64,000 bases of DNA from Brachionus plicatilis (lineage: Eukaryota > Rotifera > Eurotatoria > Ploima > Brachionidae). The stretch lies in the NCBI GenBank assembly GCA_010279815.1, contig QEOQ01000493.1, forward strand, positions 1 to 64,000, in the 5' to 3' direction. Under the pieces are notes generated by a model. It saw only the letters and a list, made by a program, of their open reading frames with translations. It did no database searches and was not told the DNA's origin. Shown here piece by piece: positions 21,492 to 33,680 of the stretch (the first letter of the stretch is position 1; every line of letters starts with the position of its first letter). The translations under genes and the position numbers were made by a program.

Positions 21492-21570
21492 TTTTTTTAT
21501 TTTTATTTTTTATACTTATTGAGCAATGCACAAATAAAAAATTGGAAGATAAATTTTCAATGCCTCTTTC

Positions 21571-21578
21571 AATTTATA
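21571..21578 (-). promoter_or_regulatory. TATA-like box of lipase copy 2
   Basis: TATAAATT on the minus strand, about 80 bases before the ATG, embedded in CTTTCGAGTCTATAAATTG and shared by all copies. Confidence 0.45.
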
Positions 21579-21684
21579 GACTCGAAAGATTAATCATTAG
21601 TTATTTTTAATATTGTTGTATGATAATGACACGCTTGAAAGAGTAATAGAGTAATTCGAAAAGAAATGTTTGAAAAGAAAAGAA

Positions 21685-24115
21685 AATTCTAAAATCTTCT
21701 TTAACAACAATCATTCAATTATGTTTCAAAAATTTAAAAGAGACTTTAATAGAAACAAAAATGACACTAGCGAATGGCATCCTGAATTTGATGATCAATT
21801 CAAAACATCATTTCAATTCAAAGAGTAATGTAATGTCATATATTACAAATTAATCTTTGGCTTAAATTGATTACGCTAGTAAAAAAAACTCAAAATGATA
21901 GGTTAATTAAAAAAATTCGCTTTGTAAAAAATTAAATTTGCTAGGTAGGTAAAAAGCTCAGTAAGGAAGTATTTTTTATTTGTTTTTCTAGCTAAAAAAC
22001 AAAAAATGCTAGGTAAATTAGGAAAAATACCAGAGTTGTTTAAAAGTCCAGAAATAAAGTCCAAGTTAATGTAATGTAATTTTTCTCACCCCAATTAACT
22101 TGACGTTCCAGGCTAATAAAATTATATTTTTTCTATATTTAGTACTCAAAAAATTATTCAAATTTTTCTCCTTCCAATAATTTTGATGTTCCAGGTTAAA
22201 AAAAGACGTCTTTCTCTTTAAATCGAATCTTTCAATTGGAACAAATTTTTCCATTAACTAGATTTGACGTACCAGGATAATAAAATACTTTTATCTCTTT
22301 ATTTAGTTGTCAAATAATTATTCAAATTTTTTCGACATCATTTTCACCATCACTTGTTTCAATTTCACAGATATGATCAGTTGAATCACATTATTTTTTA
22401 AACTTTCTCTTGAAATTATCTTTTTATTCTGGAACGTCAAGATTAATGGGGGGAGAAAAATTTGGATATACATGGCATGGAAGGTTAGACATGGAAGGTT
22501 TAGAAAAATTCTTCAATAAATTGACATGAAAAATAGTCAAATCTTTAATAGATCAAAAAGTTAAAACATTTTTTTTGTCCAGTTTGTTCAATTGTTTGCT
22601 TAGAGGATTCCATAGAATGTGAAAACTGTAGATTTTGGTATAATTTTGATTGTGCAAAAGCAAGTAAATATTATCGAGCTGGAAAAGGTAAAAGTTGGAT
22701 TTGTGAAAGTATGGTTTTGACTGTGATAGGAACTAGATTTACAAAATTTAATGTAAAATTTTCATTTAATCAAAATTGAACTATATAATAAATTTTTTTT
22801 TCGATTTTTTTGACGGAATTTTGGCCCACTTAATTAAGCCTTTTTAATTAAGATGAGCCAAGAATAAAAAATTGAATTTAATTTTAGAAGACCGTGCGGT
22901 GGCCAGCCAACTATCGGCCGACTATTGACGAACCGACCGTGTGATGGCCGGCCGGCCGTAAAACGGTTCAAAAGAAAAATTTATAGGCATTTAAAGTAGC
23001 ATTTATTTAAAATTTAAAAAAATATCAAATTTGATTTTTTTTTAAGAATTTTCTTTCAAATAATTTTTTTAGATTAATTTATGAAAATTTGTTGAGAGAA
23101 AATAAAAAAAAATTTCAGAACAAAATAGTCAAATAAATCATCATCGATTTTTATGAATTTAATTTTTTAATTTATTAAAATCTTTTTTAATAAAAGACTT
23201 TCTAAAATTCCGAATTCTAAAATTATATATATTTGTAATGATTTTTGAAAAATATCGAAAAAATTAGGGTTAATAATTAGACATTACCTAATATAAAATT
23301 TCGATAAATAATAAATGCTACTTTTAATGCCTATAAATTTTTTTTAAACATCTTAGTAAAATTTTTTTTTTGGCCGTTTTGTGGTCGGCCGGTCACGTTC
23401 ATTGGCCGTTAAATGAACCGGCCGCTTGACGGCTGGTCAAGGTCTCTGCCATTTTTTTTCTGACCGGCAACGTGGCCTCTCGACCGGCCCCAACACTAAT
23501 AATAAATTTTATAAATAAAAGTCTATCTTTTGTCTTTCTATATTTTGTCTTCCTCCCATTTTGACGTATAATTACGTTTCCTTGCCGACTAAATTTAACT
23601 TAATATTAAGTAGGCTCACTAAAAATTATCTAAAATAATGAAATTATACCAATTAAATAACTTTTGTAGAATATTTTTATAAAATTTATGATAAAATAAT
23701 TTTTCTATTAGTAAGCTACAAAAAATTTAAATTTTCCACTCGATTTGGTTCTTTGGATCTTTGTTGCGTTTGAACAGTTGTAAGGATGACGAAGAGCTTC
23801 GAGACATTTCATCCAAATTTCTGGATCTGGACAGCTCGTTGTCATTCTCGCCAGCTAAATGGAATAAGTTTTTTAAAAAAAATTATCTTCACCTTTTACT
23901 AAACAGTGTGATTGTCTAATTTTAGATCTTATACTTTTATACAAAAAAATACTTTTCAAATTTTGATAAAATTATAAAAAGATTACTCTTTAAATTGAAA
24001 TGATGCTTTGAATTGATCATCAACTTCAGGATGCCATTCGTTAGTGTCATTTTTGTTTCTATTAAAGTCTCTTTTAAATTTTATGATACAAAATTGAATG
24101 ATTTCTTTTTAAAGA
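21685..24115. mobile_element. Foldback element with PHD relic, copy 2
   Basis: Near-identical to 14,045-16,500, with the arms' small ORF (MFQKFKRDFNRNKNDTSEWH at 21,721), the MITE (22,079-22,456), the PHD relic (22,585-22,710) and the GGCC foldback (about 22,890-23,490). A short deletion removes part of the sequence after the PHD relic (ACTGATATTTT in copy 1). Its right arm ends near 24,115, and the shared sequence goes on to about 24,220. Confidence 0.6.
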
Positions 24116-24220
24116 AGATTTCTTTTTTAAAATTATATTAGATTTATTGAAGATTTTTATTTTTTTTAAATTTTGAATTAGCAAGAGATACTAAATAATC
24201 AAACCACTATTATGAAATAT

Positions 24221-25404
24221 ATATCTTAATAACCTTTAATATATGTCACTGTTTAATCGAGGATTGATTAACTCGTTCTCAATCCTTTGAATCTCCTCAA
24301 GACGATTCCCATCATCCATTTTATAAAAATTAATTATTTTGCTTTTATTTTTATATTTTAATATTTTAATTTGCTTTAATTTTATAATTTGACATTTGTC
24401 AAAATGCAAATTAAGTTCTTTTTTTTTCAGATTTTACAATTTGACAAGTCATTTTATAAAATGACTTGTCAAAATATAAATTTACATTTTTTTCTTACTT
24501 TATATTTTGGGAACTTGAAGTTCATGATCATAATCAAATGATCAAAATTTAATTGATTCAAATCTTAATAAAAATGATGAAATTAGATTTTTTTAAAGTT
24601 TTTTTAAATTAAACATAAGATGTTTATTATTTTAATTAAAAAAAAAAACAATTCTTTTTTCTCAAATTGATCTCTAATTGATTCTTCTAAAATCTTTCTT
24701 TGAAAATTTTAAAGACAAATTTAAAATCGACATTAAGGTATCCAAATTATGACTTTAAATGATATTTTAATATTAATTAAAATATATAACGGCGAAACAA
24801 TGTTAAATTTTGTATTGCAAAATTTCAAAATATCGATTAAGATTTTATTTTTACTTCAGACAAAAATTCATATAATTTTCTATCTAATTATAGATTAAAC
24901 AAATAATGTTTAATAAAGTATAGTCATTTATTATTAAAAAATTGATAAAAAATACCATTTTATTTGAATCAAAAACTAAAAATTTTGATTTGAAATTTAC
25001 ATTTGATCATGAACTTCAATTTGCCTATATTTTGCCAATGTCATTTTACAAAATGACATATTTTATAATTTGACAGTGAAATATATTTCCGCTTTGCAGC
25101 AACATGATTTTGAAATATTTTTAAAAAGCCTAGGATCTTTTAAATCCTTATTCCAAAAAATCAATTTGCCATTTATTACTTAGAATTTAGTGAAAATTGT
25201 AAAATTTAAAAAATGGGAAAATGGCAAATTACAAATGAACGTTTGGTAGATTGTTTAAACACAATAATAATAAAAAGAGTGCAATGTATCACTAAAATAT
25301 AATTAAAATAAATAAATAAGAAATTATTTTTACCTGTACCTGGTTTACCTGTATTTTTCTAAATTTTATCAAATTCTTGAAATTAATTAATAAGAGTTAA
25401 AAGT
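24221..25404. other. Unique AT-rich spacer between inverted lipase copies, with palindromes
   Basis: No gene is seen. The spacer holds a perfect 34-bp palindrome at 24,440-24,473 (TTTGACAAGTCATTTTA and its complement), an imperfect one at 24,388-24,403 and a near-perfect 20-bp one at 25,046-25,065 (TGTCATTTTACAAAATGACA). All share the TTTGACA/TGTCAAA theme. Confidence 0.7.
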
Positions 25405-25479
25405 TACTATATTACTCTTTGAAGCGTGTCATTATCATGCAACAAGATTAATAATAACTAATGATTAATCTTTCGAGTC

Positions 25480-25486
25480 TATAAAT
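25480..25486 (+). promoter_or_regulatory. TATA-like box of lipase copy 3
   Basis: TATAAAT 80 bases upstream of the ATG. The homology to copies 1 and 2 reaches back only to about 25,405, so this conserved block is the minimal shared promoter region. Confidence 0.5.
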
Positions 25487-25566
25487 TGAAAGAAGCATTG
25501 AAAATTTATTTTTCAATTTTTTATTTGTGCATTGCTCAATAAGTATAAAAAATAAAAATAAAAAAA

Positions 25567-26624
25567 ATGTTTAAGTATCTTTTATTTACTAGCTTTTTTT
25601 TGAGCATCAAATGCTGGCCAAACTTTGAATTGTATACAAAAAAAAACACTGACAATCATGTCATTGTTGACTCACAAAATTTGATCAATTCCGGGTTCAA
25701 CTTCACAACTGAGACACGATTTCTGGTCCATGGTTTTACGGGAGATTCTTCGTCATTGATAAGCATAAAAAATGAATTATTAAAATTTTATGATGTGAAC
25801 GTGATTGTTGTCGAATGGAGTGTGGGAGCTAGGCCCCCAAATTACTTTTCTGCTGCAGCTAATACAAAAAAAGTGGGTGAAAAAATGGCAGATTTTATAA
25901 ATAAAGCTGGACTGGATGGGTCAAAAATTCATTGCATTGGGCATAGCTTGGGAGCTCATATTTGTGGATTTGCCAGCAAAATCAAGCGAATAGCAAGAAT
26001 AAGTGGTATGGACCCTGCTGGACCAATATTCGTAAAAGAACCTGCTAATTCTAGACTGGATAAAAGTGATGCTGATTTTGTTGATGTAATTCACACAGAC
26101 TCGGAACTTGGAATCCAAATACCAATCGGACACTTGGATTTTTATCCAAATGGTGGCAAAAAACAAAATGGTTGTTTACAAAAATCTAATGGTTTAATTA
26201 ATGCAAAGGGTAGTGAAGAAATATTTAAAAAAATCCGGATGAGAATTGAACCAAAAGGAGATGTTGGAGAATATTTATCATGTAGTCATAGTAAGAGTCA
26301 TCAGTTGTATGCAGAAAGTATTTCTATGTGTAATTTTAATGCAGTCAAATGTTCAAGCTATGGTAAATATAAAACTTTTTTTAAATAAAAGGTATTTTTT
26401 TTGTTTTAGATCATTTTTTGAAGCAGGTTGATTTATGTGATAAAAATTATGTGCAAATGGGCTATAATGCAAAGAATTCTTACCCCAGGGGAATATATTT
26501 CCTCAAAACAGGTGATTCTCCTCCTCACTGCTATAACAACAGCGCAGCTCAAAAATTTAACAATTCATTTAAAATAAACTACAAATACCTAATTCTTCTT
26601 ATCCTTTTTTGTTACTCGAACTAA
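25567..26624 (+). CDS. Secreted lipase of the pancreatic-lipase/PLA1 family, copy 3
   Basis: Exons 25,567-26,362 and 26,410-26,624 flank a 47-base intron and encode 336 residues. Signal peptide, Ser127, Asp149 and His241 are all present, as is the short lid region. The C-terminal end is hydrophobic (YLILLILFCYSN). This copy lies on the opposite strand to copies 1 and 2 and lacks the foldback element upstream, so its promoter region is cut off at about 25,405. It is in opposite orientation to copy 2 with start codons 4.1 kb apart (head to head). A role in extracellular lipid digestion is likely from the family; the exact substrate cannot be read from sequence. Confidence 0.92.
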
Positions 26625-26885
26625 AACTTAAATTAATAAATTAATTAAAAACGAAATTTTTTATTCAGAATGGCCAGTTAAATGCAGTCTTTTCTTATGA
26701 TCACCTACAGCGGAATTCAGCAAAATCGGTACCAATTAATTGTGTCTTATTTTTGACGGTTTTGTAAGGCAGGTTAATGAATGATAAATACAAGTATACT
26801 TTTTAAATAGTTTTTTATTAGATAATTGTTAATCTCCAACAATTTATATAGTAAGCAGTGTCAAACGGTCAGACCCGCGGCCAAA
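26540..26885 (+). repeat. Lipase 3'-flank repeat, copy 3 (inverted)
   Basis: Reverse complement of 20,170-20,515, ending in the GGCC-rich motif at about 26,880-26,925. Beyond it an additional GGCCGGCC and ACCCACCGATTTTTG stretch relates it to the hairpin at 4,627-4,679. Confidence 0.85.
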
Positions 26886-26949
26886 ATTTGGACCGCGATT
26901 TTGGCCGGCCAAATGTACGGCCAACTTTAAAATCGAGTGCCACGCCCAA

Positions 26950-28490
26950 CCCACCGATTTTTGATTAAAATAATTGTCTAATTTGTAAGGACAAAAACGA
27001 TGGTCATAAAATGAGAGTAGAGTATCCATATTGTCTATGTCATTAATCGGGATTTAGTTTTATAAAATAACAACAAATATTATCTTGGTGTTCAATTTTT
27101 CCATTTAATAACTTTAAAATTATAAAATTCTTAAATTCTCCATCATCGTCCTCCTTTTGAATCTCAAAACATCAACCCACTGATTGAAGCAAAAAATTTT
27201 AAATCATTATGTATTTTAAAAAATTTAAACTTATATTTAATTGAAACTATAAATTAGAGAAAGGTTGATTTAATAAAAAAGCTTTTTAAATTAAAATCTG
27301 ATTATTTACTTAATTCATAGCAACTTGTTCTTTACTAATCCATTATCTCGCTTTTGCCGCTAAAACCTGCTTCAGGGAATTACAAGGTATGGTTTTTTAA
27401 AAGATTTCTGTAACAACATTGAAACCAATAATAGTTCTAAACCCAAAGAGGTGAAAATTAGAGTTGAATTTCCCAGTTGCAGAAACAAGGCATTGATTAA
27501 AATATTTTATTTTGACTTTTATTTTATGACTTGAATCCGACAAGGATTTATGTAAAAGGGCTGAAATTTTTCTTTAAAAAAAAAATACTAATTTTGTGAA
27601 AAAAAAACAGAAGACATATGACTTTATTAAAATTGTGATTCAATAACAATTTAATCTCAGTAGATTTTTATCAAAAATTACTTTAAAAAAAATTTAATTT
27701 TGAATCCAAAAATAAAATAAAAACTTAACCATTTTTAATAAAATTACTCTTTTAATTTTATAAAACAAATTAAAAAAAGTAACAAATCTGGACCGAATTT
27801 TTAAATTTTTTTAAATAAACGGAGACTTAAACATTTTTTCCTACTAATTATTATTTATTTTTTTACTGAAATTTTAATTTTCAAATCAAATGAATTTTTT
27901 CAATATTTTGTAAAAATTATTTTGAGTTAATTAAGCAAACACTTTTTATCAATTAATTCTCAAACAAAGCTTCAAAACTTTTTAAAAAAAAGCTTGCTCT
28001 AAGTTAATTAATCTAGAAAAAATTTAAATAAATTAATTCTATAAAGCATCCTTACTAAATTCTCAGGTGTAATATGTTTAGAATCACTACATTTCATTTA
28101 AAACTATTTAAAACCTCTTTAATTTTTTTATTCAACTCTTAATTTAAATTAAAGTTTTTTTGATAAGTTGATAAAAAGATATTAAATTTTTCACAAAATG
28201 TTTCTAAAAATATCCTCAGGCGTTTACATTTGCGTCTAAATTTGCCCATTTTAGTAAGCTGAGGAAAACGCTTTAAAAGCCGGCGGAGTTTGATTTTCTT
28301 AAGTGTAAAAGGAAAGAATAAAGAAAAAAGTGTTTCCTCGCTTTTCCATTGGCATCAATGTCTAACTTTTAACAAATTTTCCTCATTTCTAATAAACAAA
28401 CACAATTCTCGACTTAAATAAACTTAACTACATAAACAATCTTTTATTTTGAAGCGAAATTAATTTAAACAACATTAGCTTAAGAACAAG
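26950..28490. other. AT-rich stretch, no clear gene
   Basis: No supported gene. One coding-like island on the plus strand follows a possible splice acceptor (CTGCTTCAG) at 27,376 and reads about 50 codons (GITRYGFLKDFCNNIE; later VKIRVEFPSCRNKALI) before a stop. It may be an exon relic. A GC-richer bit lies at 28,220-28,300. Confidence 0.4.
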
Positions 28491-28499
28491 CTTTAGCAG

Positions 28500-28670
28500 T
28501 TTTAAGAACAGCGCAGCTGAGAAATTATGCAACTTATTTTAAAATAAAATCCAAATATCGGATTGTCGAAGCCTTTTTTCTTTTACTCGATTTTAAACTT
28601 AAATAAAATCTAAAATTTTTTATTTAGAATGGACAGCTACATGCAGTATTCGTACACCAATTTTTTAAAT
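28500..28670 (+). pseudogene. Diverged 3' remnant of a fourth lipase
   Basis: The sequence AACAGCGCAGCTGAGAAATT onward aligns, with many changes, to the end of exon 2 and the 3' flank of lipase copy 3 (AACAGCGCAGCTCAAAAATT at 26,538), up to TTAGAATGGACAGCTACATG against TTCAGAATGGCCAGTTAAAT. The reading NSAAEKLCNLF hits an early stop. No 5' part was found. Confidence 0.65.
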
Positions 28671-31600
28671 GATCCTTTCAATAAACTTCACACTGTCAGG
28701 TGAGTCTAAAAGACAAGGAATTCATTAAGACATCAAATTTTATTTAATTTTCAAACATAGCCTTAAGGGACAAATAAATGCATTTAAAACAAAAAAAATT
28801 TATTTGGGTCTGTTTTTGGGGAAAAAAATTTTTTTCTCATTTAATTGACTGAAAATTTTTGTGTCCTGTTCTTTTAAGATTTTTAAATTCTCAAAAGTAA
28901 ATTTTATATTTTTTTATTCGTGTTTCCTCTTCGAAAAAAAAAATCTTTAATTCTAGCCACACGTTTTTTAGTCTTTCCAAGGCATTTATTTTAATTTTAT
29001 TTTTAATAATTAATGAAGTTTAAAAAAAAGGTTTTGTTTTGATATTTTTTTAATTAGAAATAAAATATATGACTAAGTTTTATTCAAGAATTCTTTATAA
29101 ACTGTTTAAAAGAAAAATTATTTAAAAATATAGAAAATTTAATTTTCATTTTTGGGAATTTTGGTACAACCAAAATAATTTATCTGCAAAATGCCTGAAT
29201 ATGCACATCATTTGGGAGAAACAACTGGGAGAAATGGTGCAGCCCCTTTGCAAAGTTATAATTTTAAGTATACCAAAATTAGCCCGTTGAAAAAATTTTC
29301 ATTGCTCCTTGGTTTTCAATTAAAAGAAGGCTGTAATTCAAAACTTAATGTTAAACCTTATTGTTTCAAAGGTGTAATTTAATTAATTTTTTGGAAAATG
29401 AATTATATCCTTAGAACTTCTTGACGAAATTTAATTATTTCTGGTTGAATTGTCAGGTGGTTTTTACGCAAATGGTAATTATTCAATCTTCTATTCAAAA
29501 TCAATCAGAACCCTTACCTACAACAAGTGGAAAATTTTGACATATTTGACAACTAAAAAATAATATTTATTTAAATTAAAATTTAAAATAATTTAACAAA
29601 ATATTTAACCGTAATTCTTTAATTTGGTGAACTTAGCTATAAATTCATTATTTATTTTACCACCTTTTTCTCAATCCAATTTTAAAAATTTCCAAGTTGA
29701 ATTTTTGTTTCATCTGTTATTGTTTACCATTATAAGGAGCTTTAAATTTTGAATCAAAAGCTAGAAAGTAAATCTCAAAAAATTTTTAAATTTTGAGAGT
29801 ATATTGAAAAATAAAAATAATTTAATTTGATAATAATAAACATTAATATTTCATTTAAATTTTGAAAATATACAACAGAATTTTACAGAATTATTTTCGA
29901 TGCTTTTATAGAAATGACTAGGTGATAGATTAACCAGACTTGTTTAAAAGTAATAAGTCTCAAGTCAAGTCTTTTTTTTTTCAAAAGTCCAGGCTTTAAA
30001 ATTTTGAATACTGAAGAAAAATTGTGAAGAAATTTACGCTAAAATTACAAGAAAATTCTGATATATGACAAATCTATTACATTAGACAACCCAAGAGTAT
30101 AAAAATTTTTTGATATTAAGCTTGATCTAGTAAATTTAAAAAAAAAGTCTGGACTTGGACTTTTTTTTTTGGACTTTTAAACAACTCTGAGATTAACTCA
30201 TGAAATACAAATTCGTTTAAGAAATAAATTAAAAAATTTAAATACTTTTGTAAGGAAGAAAGAAGATTCAAGAAAGGAAAATGTTATAATAAAGAGTATT
30301 CAGGCAATGGACCTATGGTATTCGATAAAGCTTTTTTTATTAATTTAAGTTTATTAAAGGCCCTGTGACTTAGAAAGTTGGAGGGAGTATCATATTTTAA
30401 TTTAAAAAAAAGCCAAACTTAAAAATTCTGAATGCTAAATCTGTTCTGACAGAAAAATTAATAGTTTAATTTTAACTTTTTAAAATATTTTAAAGTCTCC
30501 CAACGTTTGAGACCCCTATTTAAAAGTCTTTCAATAAATATTTTCGGTCAAATTTTACTCCCAGAAACTTAACTTTTATCTCAAAATTAAAAGATCTTAT
30601 ATAAAGTTGAAAAGAATAACTAATTTATTTTAAGATTTTTTAAGTAATCTGTATAATTTTCATTATTATTTATATATTTTATTTTAATTTATGAGTCTAA
30701 TTTTAATCCTCATATATCGGTTTGCTAACTAATTATTCTATTATTATTCAAGTTATTAACAGAGAATGTGTTATTTATTTGTTGTGTTTTCAAGGTGCCC
30801 TTTTTTGAAAATAAAAAAGTAGATAAATCATCTGCAAAAAGAAGAGACTTTTTTATTTTTAGCTTTATTTTTTTAAGGAATCTTACTATTAAAAAAATTC
30901 CCAGTCTAAAAAAAGAATTTTAACCATTTAATATTAAAGAGTTAGATTGTAATGTGAAAGAAAAAAAGGGAAGAAATATTCACTTTGAAGAATACATGAT
31001 ATCTCAGTTTTTGAACAGTTAAAATGAAAAATTTCGGTTTAAAAAAAACTTTACTTAAAATAAACCATAGTTTGACAAATTAAGGTTAATTCTAGTTTTA
31101 GTTTTGTTTGGAAAAAAGAATAGAAAAATTATTTATGATAGAAGTTTAGAATTATTTGAATGATAAAAGAGATTTTAATTAATGACAAGTAAAAAATTTT
31201 ATCTATTGATTATATAGAATTAAAAAATCGTTTTAATTAATAATTGTAAAGTACAAAAAGAATTTTTTTTTATGACTAAAAGCCAAAAAGGACAGACTCA
31301 AGAAGTGTTCATTATTTAATCTAAAAAAGGATTATTTATTTTTTATTTATTTATTTGTTTTCTGTACCGAGCTAAAGCTCCTTCAGAATAAGTCAAAGAA
31401 TAAAATTAAAAAAAATAAAATATAAATAAAATTAAAGTTAATAAAATGAGATAAAAAAAAGAATCAAAATAAAGTAAATAAGCTAAAAAAATGAAAGTTG
31501 AAAGTTGAATTGAAAAAAATGATTCTATAGATTATAGATTTATAGAATAAAACATTTAACTCTAAAAATTTACCGTACAAAATAAAACACTTAATTAAAA

Positions 31601-32605
31601 AATTAGATAAATTAACTTTAATCATTGGAAAATAATTTGAATAATTCACAATATCCAATTCCATTTTTAATAACATCTTTTTGCCTTTTATTCGTCACTG
31701 AATACTGTCAAACATTAAAATATTTAATAATAATCAAGATTATTTCTCATTTTTTACACCTTTCAAATTTTTTTAAAAAAAAAAGCTGAGAATTTTTGAA
31801 AACTTCTTTTAACTCAGTTCAAATGTTTTAAATTGTAAATAATTAAAAAACATTTTTTTTTTAAAGTGGACCGAAGTCACGTGAATGGAATGAATACCAG
31901 AAAGGTGCCAAGTTAAATGCTTTGGAACCAAAATTACACTATACCAAAAATCATTTGGTCAGACTTGCCGGAATCAAGCGTGGTATCTATAACCCGGCTT
32001 TGCCAACTTTGAGAAAAATTGATCGCGATGATGTACTTTGTAAGCTTTCTGATGAGCATTCCAGACACACAACCTTTCTGGACGATAGTAAATTAAATGA
32101 TGAAAATTATTCACAATTGAAAATTTTTAAACTTGATTTTATTCTATTTTAAGGTTCATTTTACAATTCAAGTTCTTTCCTCAATTATCCTAATGGAAGA
32201 AGTCCGCTAGTTGCAGTAGGAAGCAAAAATAATTAAATTAAATTTTGAGGATTTTTGTTTTAGAAAAGTTTGTTTGATTTGTGGAACGATGGCGATAAAG
32301 AGGAAAAGGAAATGTTTTTTAGACCGAGGGCTAAAACTGCTTACAAACCAAACAAGAAAATGATCGACTTGGAATTTTCTTTTGGAAATTTTAGAAAGGT
32401 AATTATCTTTTAATTTTTCAATTAAAAAAATAAAAAAAATTTTTGTTTCTCAAGTTTCCCGAGCCTAAAGAAGACATGTAATTTTAATTTTTTTTCCAAG
32501 ATTAAATTAAATTTTTAAATTTATAGATCGAAATTGAACGATATCAAAAATAGCTATGGAGTTTATAAAGACAAAGTAACTCAAAATATTACCAATTCGA
32601 TTTAG
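28629..32605 (+). CDS. Unrecognised six-exon gene, 196 residues
   Basis: Proposed exons are 28,629-28,699, 31,867-32,087, 32,154-32,215, 32,264-32,398, 32,455-32,477 and 32,527-32,605. All have GT-AG borders and the phases agree at every junction, summing to exactly 197 codons with a TAG stop. Introns 2-5 are 48-66 bases; intron 1 is about 3.2 kb. The product begins MDSYMQYSYTNFLNDPFNKL and is basic, with many Asn, Lys, Tyr and Pro. I see no membrane segment or catalytic motif and do not recognise the family. Short proteins with scattered Tyr/Pro motifs can be microtubule-associated, but this is a guess. Exon 1 is the weakest part, because it begins inside the lipase-derived remnant. Exons 2-6 are well supported. 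Confidence 0.6.
28700..31866 (+). other. Long AT-rich intron or intergenic stretch
   Basis: It contains a coding-like island at 29,191-29,382 (MPEYAHHLGETTGRNGAAPL), which cannot be an in-phase internal exon of the flanking gene because a TAA precedes it without an intervening acceptor. A foldback of about 250 bases lies at 29,937-30,190. At 31,330-31,400 an (ATTT)n tract abuts CTGTACCGAGCTAAAGCTCC, which resembles a minus-strand retroelement tail. Nothing else is supported. Confidence 0.45.
29937..30190. repeat. AAGTC-motif foldback, member of a dispersed family
   Basis: Ends ACTTGTTTAAAAGTAATAAG and, in reverse complement, AGAGTTGTTTAAAAGTCCA. The same end sequence is at 14,393-14,428, 22,033-22,068 and 42,288-42,325, and a related AAGTC foldback is at 5,515-5,765. 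Confidence 0.55.
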
Positions 32606-32685
32606 TCAATATTTCTATGAAGCTATAAAGCAAAAAAATTAAGTTTAATAAAAAATTATCAGCGAATCTAATTTTTTTACATCAT

Positions 32686-32889
32686 TTACAGTTTGAATAA
32701 ATTTTGTGTCGTTTGGTAGTTTTTTTTTCTATCAAATAAATTTAAACATTCTGTAATAGCGTCTATTTTTGAGTATTTAATTTTTTTATATTTTCTAAAA
32801 TAATTGAATCTGACTAATTGTTGAACTTGCTGATCAGCTAATTTTTGACCAGACTCTGTCTCTGATCCTCCAAATACACGATCAGTCAT
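32686..32889 (-). CDS. Small protein, 67 residues, unknown
   Basis: ATG at 32,887-32,889, with one upstream in-frame non-ATG extension. The product (MTDRVFGGSETESGQKLADQ onward) has an acidic, glycine/serine N-terminal part and a basic tyrosine/lysine-rich second half. Codon composition looks coding rather than random AT sequence. It converges on the six-exon gene, with 80 bases between the two stops. It might be the last exon of a longer gene, since an acceptor-like TTATTAG lies about 25 bases upstream of the ATG. I do not recognise it. Confidence 0.5.
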   Translation of the reverse strand: MTDRVFGGSETESGQKLADQQVQQLVRFNYFRKYKKIKYSKIDAITECLNLFDRKKNYQTTQNLFKL

Positions 32890-33355
32890 GGTCACATTAA
32901 GTGAGACTAACTAATAAAAATATTTGTGAACAGTTCAAAAAATTTTAAATCGTGACTAGATTTATTTTAATAGTAAGTTGGGTGTCATCGATAGTAAATA
33001 TTTTTTTTGAATTTTTGATGGTTTAAGTTTATATAGAAAAATCTAGAAATTTTTAATTTTTGCTTCTAACCCGAAATGATCTTTATTAGAATAGGTATTA
33101 AAATACAAAATTCTTAATAAAAAGAGCCTAAACTTAATTAATTTAAAAAAAAAAATCGAATGATATAAATATGTATAGAAACTTAAAAAATTTGTTATGG
33201 CAAAATACAAAAAAATTTTTTTTTAAAAAAGTTTTAATCAGCAGTTTAAAAATGTGATATTTCCCGTTTCTCCTCGCGTAATATCTTTTGGGTATTAAGC
33301 AGGCTCAGGTATTCAAAATTTGTTAATAAATAAAGCTGTATAATCATCAAGTATT
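32890..33355. other. AT-rich intergenic sequence, nothing supported
   Basis: No ORF, repeat or RNA gene that I can support, on either strand. Confidence 0.6.
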
Positions 33356-33640
33356 ATACAGTATGTTGCAAAAGTTTAGAAATTGGTTATTTTATTTATC
33401 TTAAATTGTTTATTTGTTGTATTTTACGAAAAATTGAGTGCAAAAGAAAAAAAATAAAAGCACTAATTTGTAGAATTTTTTTTTCTCTACAATTTGATAT
33501 ATGACACTCGGAATAAAAATATAATTAACTTTTAAATAATTACAATGAAAAAACTTCCCCTAAAAAATAAAAAATAAAACTCGGTGCAAAAGTTTAGAAA
33601 TTCGGGTAATTCAAAAGTTTTAGCAATCATTGCTACCTTT
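33356..33640. mobile_element. Possible Tc1/mariner-type relic
   Basis: TATACAGTATGTTGCAAAAGTTTAGAAATTG at 33,355 has the TA plus CAGT start and GCAAAAGT run typical of Tc1-like ends. A similar GGTGCAAAAGTTTAGAAATT occurs at 33,581 in the same orientation. No transposase is seen. Confidence 0.3.
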
Positions 33641-33680
33641 TTTCACACCTTTATGATTAATTCTTAAATAACTTCTAATT

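Noticed and set aside
22066..22254. 62-codon ORF repeated at 14,425-14,613
   Set aside because: It lies inside the MITE copies and is low-complexity translation of a repeat.
29191..29382. Internal exon of the six-exon gene
   Set aside because: A TAA in frame just before the ATG with no acceptor between excludes it as an internal exon, and exons 1 and 2 already join in phase without it.
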